Below are positions 55,521 through 64,000 of a DNA stretch of 64,000 nucleotides, piece by piece (position 1 is the stretch's first letter; each line of letters begins with the position of its first letter). The stretch is from Brachycybe producta (Eukaryota; Arthropoda; Diplopoda; Playtdesmida; Andrognathidae). The position numbers were made by a program, and so were the translations under genes. Under the pieces are notes generated by a model that had not been told where the DNA came from, ran no database searches, and saw only the letters and a program-made list of their open reading frames with translations. Where the stretch lies: NCBI GenBank assembly GCA_036925085.1, contig JAUPFP010000002.1, positions 3,588,820-3,652,819 of the forward strand, written 5' to 3'.

Positions 55521-55934
55521 TTTTAAAGAGCACCATTTTTGTTGTTGTTGTTGTTGTTGAGGGTCTCGAAAGATCTACATCAGACTGTGAGTTTGGTAAT
55601 TCCAAATATGGGGAATGAAAATAAATATTGATTCCATTTAATGTTTAGGCCTATGCTTATAGTTGGTGTTTTGAAAGTGTAGCCTACATGCAAGTAGGTA
55701 TATAGATCTAAGGGGTATAGATCTACCCACCATAAAATGTTAAAGAAAGGTATACAGGGGCCTACACAAACCACAAATCCCCCCAAATACGTGCATGGTC
55801 ACCAGTCGTGTATACCCCACCACCAAATTTAAGAGAGAAGAGAAGAAGAAATTAAAAATTAATTTAAAAAATATAAAAAAATAAGTAAATAACGTAATTT
55901 TGTGATTTAACCTATAGTTACAAGAACAATAAAA

Positions 55935-56350
55935 TTAAGAGCCTAGATACATCGTTTAATGTAGGCGCTGCGGTCGTTATTGATTTAAAAATGATTTTTT
56001 AACATTTTTTCTCCAGTTTTGTTGAAGTCACATAAAAATGAATAGAAAAATAATTGCACGTGCTAACCTTATAAAAAGGAAAACATCGTGAAGCCAATAA
56101 ATTAATGCACGTGCTATTTTTTTTTTGTTTAAGTCGTTTTTTAACGAGAGTTCTTCAAATGTTTGTGGGATCGTTTTTTGGTTCTATGGAATTTAACATG
56201 GAGTTAAAAACGTAAGATTTTAAATGTTATTAAAAAAAAGAAAAATAGGACCTTTTCAAAATTTTTATAATACGAAAGCTTAAAGAACAATACTTTTTGT
56301 TGCATTTTGCGCTTTACTGTGTGATGGAGGACTGTGTAGCTAGGCTGTTA
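55935..56350. mobile_element. TTAAGAGCCTAGATAC MITE, shorter copy
   Basis: It runs from TTAAGAGCCTAGATACATCG to GTAGCTAGGCTGTTAA. It has a single GAGAGTTCTTCAAATGTTTG block instead of two. Confidence 0.82.
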
Positions 56351-56424
56351 AACAAAAAAACATGTTTTTTGTGATAAAAAAGGGTATAAAAAGTAAGGAA
56401 AAACAAGATCTAATCCCCTCTTGT

Positions 56425-56470
56425 CTTGCTGGTGTAGTGGTTAGTGTCTCACTCCCCGTGCAGGGTGAAT
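56425..56470 (+). other. tRNA-like fragment (possible SINE head)
   Basis: GCTGGTGTAGTGGTTAG fits a tRNA D-arm/A-box, and CACTCCCCGTGCAGGGTG could fold as an anticodon arm. No T-arm (B-box) follows, so this is not a complete tRNA gene. Confidence 0.3.
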
Positions 56471-56869
56471 TATTTTCAAATAATTAAGAAGGTTGTTGAC
56501 AAACAAACAAACGAATTATGAAGTTAAATAAAAGCGAGTAAAAAAACTAAAAGAAAGAATTTTCTCATTACAATCACTGAGTTAATTAGTTTAAATTATG
56601 AAAAGTGACAAATTGATTACAGACAATTTCGATTGCATTTAAAGGGGTTAACGCGAGAGAGGTTCTCCGCATTTATGCAATTCCCTGGGGCCCCTTGTCC
56701 TCTTTGTCCTGCGGTTCCCCCACTTGTCCACCTCTGTGCCATTATATCATCATCATCATCTCTCTCTTGAAATAGAAAAGGTACAGTGTACTATACGTAG
56801 TGTAGAACTGCAAGATTTGTTAAAGGTAAATTACTTGTATTCTGACAGTGTAACTCTCACGTATAGATG

Positions 56870-57070
56870 AATTTAAGCAAAGCAAAAGCCTGGCCCTGCT
56901 TGAACGCTTGCTATAGCTCCAGCGAACTGAGCGACATGTCCATCCGAAGCTTATTGAAGAAATAAAAGCTATAGAAATGTGTTTAGACTATGGAATTCTC
57001 TTCTAGCACATAGATCTAGTTCTGGTTTAGGACGAATTCAATTTGACGATGATGTCTAAACTTTGTCTAA
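56870..57070 (+). pseudogene. LINE 3'-tail fragment
   Basis: The piece around AGACTATGGAATTCTCTTC and CAATTTGACGATGATGTC matches the end of the LINE tail at 58150-58240. The MITE at 57084 lies just beyond. Confidence 0.55.
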
Positions 57071-57083
57071 ATAACAATCACTT

Positions 57084-57534
57084 AAGCCTCGTTTTCACGA
57101 TGATAGTTTTCACGATAATAGTTTTCACAATGTAGTTGCTGTCATGACATGCTATCACGAGAACTATCATCGTGAAGACCACATGATATAGTAACTATCA
57201 CACTGTTGCGATAGCACAATCACACTATCTCGTTTGACTAGATATAGTTGATAGTACTATTGCGACAGTGATCGTAACTATAATAGTTGTTGAGTCAACT
57301 TGAGTGACCGCTTGTAGGAAAAATACCCACTTTATAGAGAAATTTGGCTTCTGGAGGGAGAGAGGCAACACTGTTGTTGACAATGATATCTGTGAAGTAG
57401 ACGTCACACTGTCATGAGTCATGACAGACAACTATCACGTTACTTCAAGACATGTAGACAGTTGCTATCGTGAGAGTGAACTATCGCAACTTTCATGACA
57501 TTTACTCTCATGAATCGCCGTGAAAACGAGGCTT
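57084..57534. mobile_element. AAGCCTCGTTTTCACG MITE, longer copy
   Basis: The ends AAGCCTCGTTTTCACGATG and CGTGAAAACGAGGCTT are inverted copies. The interior has many ATAGTT..AACTATCA mirrored strings, as at 6667-7036. Confidence 0.85.
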
Positions 57535-57639
57535 TATGATTTGGAGTTGTCTCTCCTTCAACAGGTTGAATCTCCACTTTTGCTCCCCTACCCCCTTTCT
57601 TCATCCTTAAGAAATCAGCGCCATTACCCACCACCAAAT

Positions 57640-58250
57640 TTTTTACTATGCCATTATTAATCGAAGATAAATTTAAATATCTTGGCTTAACCTTATCAAA
57701 CGACATGCTTTGGAAAGAACACGTAGATGGGCTGCGTTTTCTTCAATGCACCCTTAAACATAGTAAAGAAAATATAAAAGAAGTATGTTATTTTACCTTA
57801 GTCAGACCTATGTATATTAGAATAATGTTCCCCAATTTGGAGCCCATTTAGAAGTAAACTTAAAGCACGAAATAGGAAATAGTACCGCATAGGACTGAAA
57901 GGAAGATACGTTTATACTGACAGTGTATCTCATATGCTTTAGGAACTCAAATGGGAATCATTAGCAGGCCGAAGAAATGACCAAATCCTTGCCCTTTTCG
58001 GACGTTTACTGACAGATGATAATATTGTCCTATAGTACTTAATGACTTACTGAATATACATCCCAGCAACGGAAGACATGGGCATTCAAAAACTTTAAAA
58101 GCATTAATGGCTAGAACTGATACATATTTTTGGTCTTTTTTTTTCTCCCAAATGTTATTAGACTATGGAATTCTCTTCCAGTTGATAGTTTTTTGTTAGA
58201 ACGATTTCAATTTAACAATGATGTCTTGTTTTACCTGAATGACAATCATT
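57640..58250 (+). pseudogene. LINE C-terminal remnant (Jockey/CR1-like)
   Basis: 57660-57860 reads FKYLGLTLSNDMLWKEHV, later TLKHSKENIKEVCYFTLVRP, the end of the RT domain (YLGVTLS..LRRNL..TLVRPxLEYA). 57945-57990 reads LKWESLAGRRNDQILALF, and 58070-58150 reads GHSKTLKALMARTDTYFW, both standard in this LINE group. Several frameshifts separate the pieces. Confidence 0.85.
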
Positions 58251-58280
58251 TGTGGTTGGGAACAATCCCCCCCCCCCTTT

Positions 58281-58947
58281 CAGTGGCGTAGCTATGACTT
58301 GGTTGCGCCCCCGCCACTTAAAACTTTGCGCCCCCTTAGCTACCTCTCCACATAGCCCTCGCATACTGGGTGGGGGTACTACTTTGATCAACGGCGGAAC
58401 AGGTCTGAACAACAGTAGGAACAGTCGGAAGGTTAGGAAAGGTTAGGAAATTAATCATGTTGCAGGGGCTCTGGGGGCGCAGCCCCCCATTTTTTAAAGA
58501 ATTATTAAAAGAAATTTGTCCATTGTTCCGACCGTTCTTCCCGTTAATCAAATTAGGGAACAGTCGAACAATGGACTAATTTCATTTAATAAGAATAATT
58601 CTTTAAAAACTGGAGGCTGCATCCCCAGCCACCCTGCAACGAGCTTAGTTTAATTAACCCTAACCTTCCGACTGTTCCTACAATTTTTTCGAATATTCCT
58701 ACCGTTGTTCCTCCATGCCCATTGATCTCTATGAAGATTTACTGGTGCAACTATGTAGTTTTTCAAAGTAAATATTAAATGAAAGTCGATTTATTTTTGA
58801 AATTAACTGAATAAATTAAGCGAGCGATTCGGAATCACTCGCGTAATTTATTCAATTATTTTTGAAAAAACATAACTTTCATTTAGTTTTTCGCGCCTCC
58901 AACCCTCCTGCGCCCCCCGCAGTTTTGGGTGCCTAGCTACGCTACTG
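58281..58947 (-). mobile_element. hAT-like MITE, second copy of the 8418-9095 family
   Basis: It runs from CAGTGGCGTAGCTATG to CCTAGCTACGCTACTG and matches 8418-9095 in reverse along its whole length. The flanks are C runs, so the 8-bp duplication cannot be judged. Confidence 0.85.
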
Positions 58948-60156
58948 CCCCCCCCCCTTATCACATTGTTTTTTTAAGCTGACTGCAGGTGTATACTGAG
59001 TTGAATTGAATTTATGCTACCTGCTACCAGTTTGCTGATGCAGGTCATCAGATGTGTGTAATCGGCGCCACTGTTCGACATTTCTGACGCAATCTGTTAA
59101 AAATTGATCAGCGGACTTTCCAATAACTTCCAAATTTCATATGAAAAAAGGACCAGAAAAATGAACCCACGTGAATTTCTTATTTTATCCTTATGGTGAC
59201 ATTCTTATAGCACACCCTGTAGTGGCAGAGAATCTTTTTTTCTTCTTCTTTTTCTTCTTCTTCTGAAAAGAGAGGCTTTGTGGCTCACAAACGCCCTCCT
59301 CCCCTCCCTTTTCTTAAGGGCGTGGTGTAAATCGATTAAAACTAGAATATAGTTTGTCAATACATATACAAAAGGGAAGGGTCTTGCGTTTTTATTGTAA
59401 AGTTTCTTATACGCTTGTTTGTTATCCACTTTTAAAGCCAACCCACTTGAATAATGATGATGATTGACAGCGTCATTCATTATACAATGGGTTGGTACTT
59501 GAATAGAGGTCACGCCTCTTAGGAGGTTGGGTCTTTTGAAATGAAACAGCATGCTCAATGGCTCCATTCATTGAAAAAGCAGCCTATAATAAACTTGATG
59601 TTGCATTATTAACTATATGCATGGTTATATTATTTTCAAACCAAAAAAAAATAAAAAAATATACGACTTTCTATCGTGTGTTAGCTGCTACCTAGCGTCA
59701 GTTTGACACATGAAGTTGCCAAAAGTAGAAAAAGTCATATTTTTGTACGTTTTTTTTTTTTTTCGGTTTTAAAAAAATAATTTGTTTTTGGAGCGTAAAC
59801 GCTTCAAAAAGTGCGTGTTTTTTTAAGTCTGGTGTAACCGGCGCAACCTCTTATAAAAACGGTTAAAAGTAAGAGGTAAGCGAAGGAAAAAAAAAACACA
59901 AAAAACAATGATGACATCATCGCGCGCACGTGCCGTTTTAACGCGCCAAATCAAGTATAGCATATAAGTTGCTCTCGAAAGGGCCCTTCTTGCCTGGTGT
60001 GTGTATGTGTGACAAAAGGGCATTTGGTTTTTGTTGTGCAAAAAACAACCTTCTCGAGTGTGAAAGAAAGTGTTCGGGGTTTCGTGTGTCATTTGTGTCC
60101 CCGTGTTTCGCGTTTTATTTATAGAACGGCGACCGATTAATGCTCAGGTGCTAAGA
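58948..60156. other. FoxB upstream region
   Basis: No MITE family of this window is recognisable here. CATATAAG at about 59959 is a possible TATA element about 200 bp upstream of the FoxB start codon. An in-frame ATG at 60070 would add 29 residues not seen in FoxB proteins. A TTC/TTCT run lies near 59238-59262. Confidence 0.45.
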
Positions 60157-61362
60157 ATGCCTCGGCCGGGACGAAACACATACAGTGACCAAAAACCGCC
60201 TTATTCGTACATTTCTCTAACGACAATGGCAATACAAAGTGCACCGGACAAAATGATGACACTAAATGAAATATATAAATTTATAATGGATCGGTTTCCT
60301 TTTTATCGTAAAAATACGCAAAGGTGGCAAAATTCTTTACGACATAATTTGTCTTTTAACGATTGTTTTATTAAGATTCCTCGTCGTCCCGATCGACCTG
60401 GTAAAGGTAGTTACTGGGCGCTACATCCCGGTTGTGGTGATATGTTTGAAAATGGTAGTTTTCTACGTCGTCGTAAACGGTTTAAGTTGCCTAGAATGGA
60501 CAAAGATGCATTAGTGGCCGGTTTAGCCTCATTGAGTAGCCCGTTGAAACCGTTGGAAGCGTCGCAAACCTCCAACATTATTCAGGAACAGGCTAAATTA
60601 AGATTATCAGCATTGGCGCCAGGAACACATTTGCAACCTGTGCATCCATCATCCTATGTCACATCTGTTCCTTCGTCAACCTATAAGCAACCATTTACTA
60701 TAGAAAATCTAATAGCGCCAGATAATAATAATCGTAGTCAAGTGCCCATTATGCCACAACCGATAATGGCGCGAACTTTACCGCCAAATTTTCATTGTGC
60801 CCTATCGGCACTTCACGGTGCCGTCACCTCAGCATCGTGTTTTCCCTCATGTACAGCATCTTCCTTTGCATCTCCTTTATCGTTGGCCGCCGCAAGTTTA
60901 ACTTCTGCCGAGTTTCATCACTTGTATGCGGCTGCGGCTGCCGCTAATGGGGTACCTTTAAAACCGGCAGCAACGCATGCACTGACTGCCGTACATGCAA
61001 TGTCGGGTTTACCGTTGACGGTGACCGCGCATTCGATGCCAGTCAAGCCACATTTAGTGTCCGGACTTCATTTTGCGACTTCGCCAAACGGTGGAGTCTC
61101 GGCGACGGCGGCGGCGGCCGCGTTTTCGGAGTCGATGCATTTAGCTCGGCTTTCGAGTGTACATGCTGCTGCGTCGACTGCCGCCGCTTTGAATAGCATG
61201 CATCATCATCATCAACATCATCATTCATCACCGCACGATGGATTGGCACCTTCGTGCACGCCAAGTCCGAGACCCGATTCGATCTCCGGTGAGTCCGTTT
61301 GTTCGAGCGACAGAATACTGGACGTTTCTTCGGACGGAGAATCCTCTCCAAAACATGTTTAA
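60157..61362 (+). CDS. FoxB: FoxB fork-head transcription factor (intronless)
   Basis: The 401-residue protein begins [19 protein letters not shown], the start shared by FoxB1/FoxB2 proteins. The fork-head DNA-binding domain covers about residues 12-105: KPPYSYISL, then the recognition helix region [16 protein letters not shown], then the wing [10 protein letters not shown] and the basic RRRKRFKL. FoxB proteins are nuclear factors acting in neural and ectodermal patterning. An eh1 motif, FTIENLIAP (residues 180-188), should recruit Groucho/TLE co-repressors. The C-terminal half is Ala-rich, with a His run at about 349-356. The frame is uninterrupted over the whole fork-head box, and the family is commonly single-exon. 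I chose ATG 60157 because it restores the conserved N-terminus and has A at -3; the upstream ATG at 60070 is in frame but non-conserved. Confidence 0.96.
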   Translation: MPRPGRNTYSDQKPPYSYISLTTMAIQSAPDKMMTLNEIYKFIMDRFPFYRKNTQRWQNSLRHNLSFNDCFIKIPRRPDRPGKGSYWALHPGCGDMFENGSFLRRRKRFKLPRMDKDALVAGLASLSSPLKPLEASQTSNIIQEQAKLRLSALAPGTHLQPVHPSSYVTSVPSSTYKQPFTIENLIAPDNNNRSQVPIMPQPIMARTLPPNFHCALSALHGAVTSASCFPSCTASSFASPLSLAAASLTSAEFHHLYAAAAAANGVPLKPAATHALTAVHAMSGLPLTVTAHSMPVKPHLVSGLHFATSPNGGVSATAAAAAFSESMHLARLSSVHAAASTAAALNSMHHHHQHHHSSPHDGLAPSCTPSPRPDSISGESVCSSDRILDVSSDGESSPKHV

Positions 61363-61920
61363 GGTCCTATTAGCTCTCCCTCTCTCTTCACCTGTAACAC
61401 TTATAGAGGCCTGTTTTAAGTTAGGCTTAAAAAAAAACTATGTCCTTATAGATCAAGGTCCCCATTGTAGTTCTATTACTGTGATATAATGTTTCTGTCT
61501 GTATATTTTAGTCAATATCACACCACTCTAAAAATGGGTTTTACAATAATAGCATCTTGTCCTGGGTCTGGGTACATGGGCCTGGGTACATGGGCCACTC
61601 CAGAGTTATGACAAAATTATGATTTTTTTTTAAGTGGAAGAAAATCACATATATTTTAAATCACGCATTTTAAAATTGATTTTTTTAATTATGTTTAAAA
61701 TTTCAAATAAAAATAGTAACAAAAGCAAATAAATTAAAAATAGGCCTATACTTAATTAACGGCCATATTCGAAAATCATATATAACTAATTAAAAGCAAA
61801 ATCTATAATTTTTAAATCAAGTCTAAACATAAAAAAAACCCTTCAAAAAGTTACTATAGGCCTATATATAGTTTTTTTTTTGGGGGGGGGGGCTTTTAAG
61901 TAAGCTTATAGCTTTGTATT
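61363..61920 (+). other. FoxB 3' flank
   Basis: The first AATAAA is at 61706-61711, about 345 bp past the stop, and could serve polyadenylation. The rest is AT-rich with no other feature. Confidence 0.4.
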
Positions 61921-62318
61921 TAAGGCCTGGTTTCCATTGGGTTGAATGAAAATTTTCAACTTTTTTTCAAAATTTCAACTGGTGAAAAATAGAAGAAACG
62001 TGGTCCCGTTAATGATTTGTTAATATGCGAGCCGGGGGGACACGTGTGTTCTAATTTTTCACCCGTTGAAATTTTCTTATGCCTTGTTTCCACTGGGTTA
62101 AAAATTTCAAACTTTTTGACAATTTCAACTGGTGAAAAATTTGGAAAACACGTGGGGTCTCAGCCCCATTCATTATCATAAAGCGGGGCCCCCCCCCACG
62201 TGTCTTCCGATTTTTCAACAGTTGAAATTTTGAAAAAAAGTTGAAATTTTCGAACCAATGGAAACACAAGGCATTAAAGTTCAAAATTTCGCCCCCAATG
62301 CATGGAAACAAGGCCTAT
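61921..62318. mobile_element. Nested MITE pair with AAGGCCTGGTTTCCATTGGG ends
   Basis: The outer ends AAGGCCTGGTTTCCATTGGG and ATGCATGGAAACAAGGCCT are mirrored. An inner unit from ATGCCTTGTTTCCACTGGG (about 62080) to CCAATGGAAACACAAGGCAT (about 62274) has the same ends, so one family member sits inside another. ACGTGTGTTC and AACACGTGGGG blocks are shared. Confidence 0.72.
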
Positions 62319-63964
62319 AAGCAATATTATATTTTTAAGACTTTCTTAATAGGCGATTTTCATTTTTTTTTAACCTAATACATCTATGCAAAGTATTTAG
62401 ATGGTTTGTTGGCGCTTCTAGTTTCCAAACACACTTTTATTTTTTGCCTTAAAGTTGCTACTAAAATGTTGTGACTAGAAAGTTCCTTTGACAACAACAA
62501 CAAAAATCCTACCATGACAAGAAGCAAGCACATGAAAGTAGGCCTATTATAATTATGGAAAAAAAAAATTGTGTTTAATGCAAAGCATTTAATTAATTTA
62601 CACTGGCGTTTAGATTTGAATTCAATAGAATTGATTTATTAACATCTTACATAAAGCGTTAATAATGAACTTTAAAATAAATAAAAAAATAAATAAAAAT
62701 TCAAATTTTTTTACGAAAAGAAAACAAAAAAAAATATAGAAACCATTTTTTTGGTGGTTTTAACCCGAAATCATCGATTTCTAAATCGCGATTTAAACCG
62801 GTTATACAAATCATGCACAGTGATTTTCAATCGTAAAACAAACCCGTGGTGACGGCCTGCATTAGGACACATAATTTGATTTGCACCAATTTGCTAATAG
62901 GCCTATTATATGGTTTTTTGTAAGGTCCTTTTTTATAATTTGGCCCTGGCAAAAGAGATATTTATACTGTATAGCACTTTAAATTTAAGGCCCTCTTAAA
63001 AATGATTTTTAACAACAACAACAACAAAAATATAAAGTTGGTTAGAAAATAGACGAGTAAAATATTCACGATGAACAGAGGTGTACTGGCCATCGGGCAG
63101 CTCTGGCAAATGCCATAAGGGCCGGTATTCAATTGGGCCGTTTTTTTTTTTTTTTTTTTCAAAAGATATTTTCAATCCAGTAAAAAATTTAAAAAAGAGT
63201 GGGTTATTTGTCTCCATATACAACTGTGACACAATGACAACAAACACCGGCCTGCACAGTTACTGTGCGTAGGTTAAAAAAGTGTTTTCAATAAATTGAA
63301 TCTCGGGTCACAGGAAATAATTGATAATTTAGCTGAAACAAGTGCATTAATTACTACAAAACCCATCTTATTCCGTAAAAAAATGGTTTATAAAATAAAT
63401 AATTCAAATGAATGAACGTTTGTTGTTGCAGATTTGTTTAAAGAAAATGTGGGCCGGATATATATATCTTCAAAATGCCAGGGCCAAATTATTTTCTCAA
63501 GCACGCTTCTGACCATGATAGAATCTCTATCTTTCGAAAAAAATAAACGTTTTATAGCGGTAGATTTAAAAAAAAATATATTAGATCTATCACCATTTTC
63601 AATACTTTTGAAACAATAACGAAGCCATGCATGGCGGCCATTCAGTATAGGCTGTTTCTTCATGAAATTACTTTTTAAGTGGGTTATATTTGACTTTTAT
63701 ACTCTTCTAGTTTCGAAAGAAAGGGTTTGTTAAATGTATGCCTGTATATAGTTCTAAAAGCCATGCATATATAGAGCCTATAATTCTTTATTTGTTGTAA
63801 ATAGGTTGTTTTTTTTTTGTTTAAATTTTATTTTGAAAAGTGAGCCATTTGTCCTATATTATACACCTGAGTTACAAAGTAATTTTAAGGGTCCTTATTG
63901 CGTATACATCATGAAACACGTTAAACACGTATCGCAAACATAGCAAAATACATGAAAAAATTAA
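62319..63964. other. AT-rich DNA without a recognisable gene
   Basis: It holds poly-T/poly-A runs and two TAGGCCTA octamers (62539, 62898). No supported feature. Confidence 0.5.
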
Positions 63965-63965
63965 G

Positions 63966-63999
63966 CACTTTCATTTCATTTATAAATGAAATGAAAGTG
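63966..63999. repeat. Perfect 34-bp palindrome
   Basis: CACTTTCATTTCATTTA is followed directly by its exact reverse complement with no spacer. The window ends here, so it could be the centre of a larger inverted repeat. Confidence 0.95.
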
Positions 64000-64000
64000 T

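Noticed and set aside
56425..56470. Complete tRNA gene
   Set aside because: Only a D-arm-like and an anticodon-like part are present; no T-arm or acceptor stem can be formed.

Overview
The window reads as AT-rich intergenic DNA from an animal nuclear genome, probably a marine invertebrate. The evidence is a single-exon FoxB fork-head gene (60157-61362), a Ty3/gypsy retrotransposon primed by an animal-type tRNA-Gln, LINE, Tc1-like, hAT-like and Helitron-type remnants, and a very high density of short inverted-repeat elements (MITEs). I cannot fix the phylum from the sequence. FoxB is the only host gene I can support; almost everything else recognisable is mobile DNA, much of it nested.

Layout. 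0-9.4 kb: truncated MITEs; an hAT-like MITE with a perfect 8-bp duplication; the C-terminal tail of a PIF1/Helitron-type helicase (minus strand, 2068-2220); a 1.6-kb fold-back Tc1-like palindrome; a GC-rich LTR-like insert between TA tracts (4290-5322); a TA-target MITE with another MITE inside it (6436-7492); and a GCCCTAAA-repeat element holding an hAT-like MITE. 9.4-18.5 kb: a 30-bp alternating purine/pyrimidine minisatellite and a tandemly duplicated unit of about 0.63 kb, whose second copy is split by a complete, very young gypsy element (10669-18007). That element has near-identical LTRs, a tRNA-Gln primer site, gag, a -1 frameshift signal, and pol with protease, RT, RNase H and integrase. 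18.5-37.5 kb: MITE families in many copies, a solo LTR, and LINE fragments. 37.6-40.1 kb: a DNA transposon with terminal inverted repeats of about 0.6 kb and a decayed minus-strand gene. 40.4-59 kb: a second solo LTR, LINE tails, hAT-like and Mutator-like MITEs with clean target duplications, a satellite of about 0.95 kb, and microsatellites. 59-64 kb: FoxB with sparse-repeat flanks.

How the parts relate. The gypsy gag and pol are one expression unit, with pol made by ribosomal frameshifting at the gag stop. FoxB would act alone as a nuclear transcription factor carrying a Groucho-binding motif. The MITEs encode nothing. Comparing copies gives several internal 'empty site' proofs of insertion and a relative order of events. 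I found no CRISPR, operon or other prokaryotic-type system. The most unusual items are the fold-back Tc1 palindrome, the frameshift and leader architecture of the young gypsy element, the long-TIR element with its decayed gene, the stop-free alternating minisatellite and an apparent excess of the octamer TAGGCCTA.
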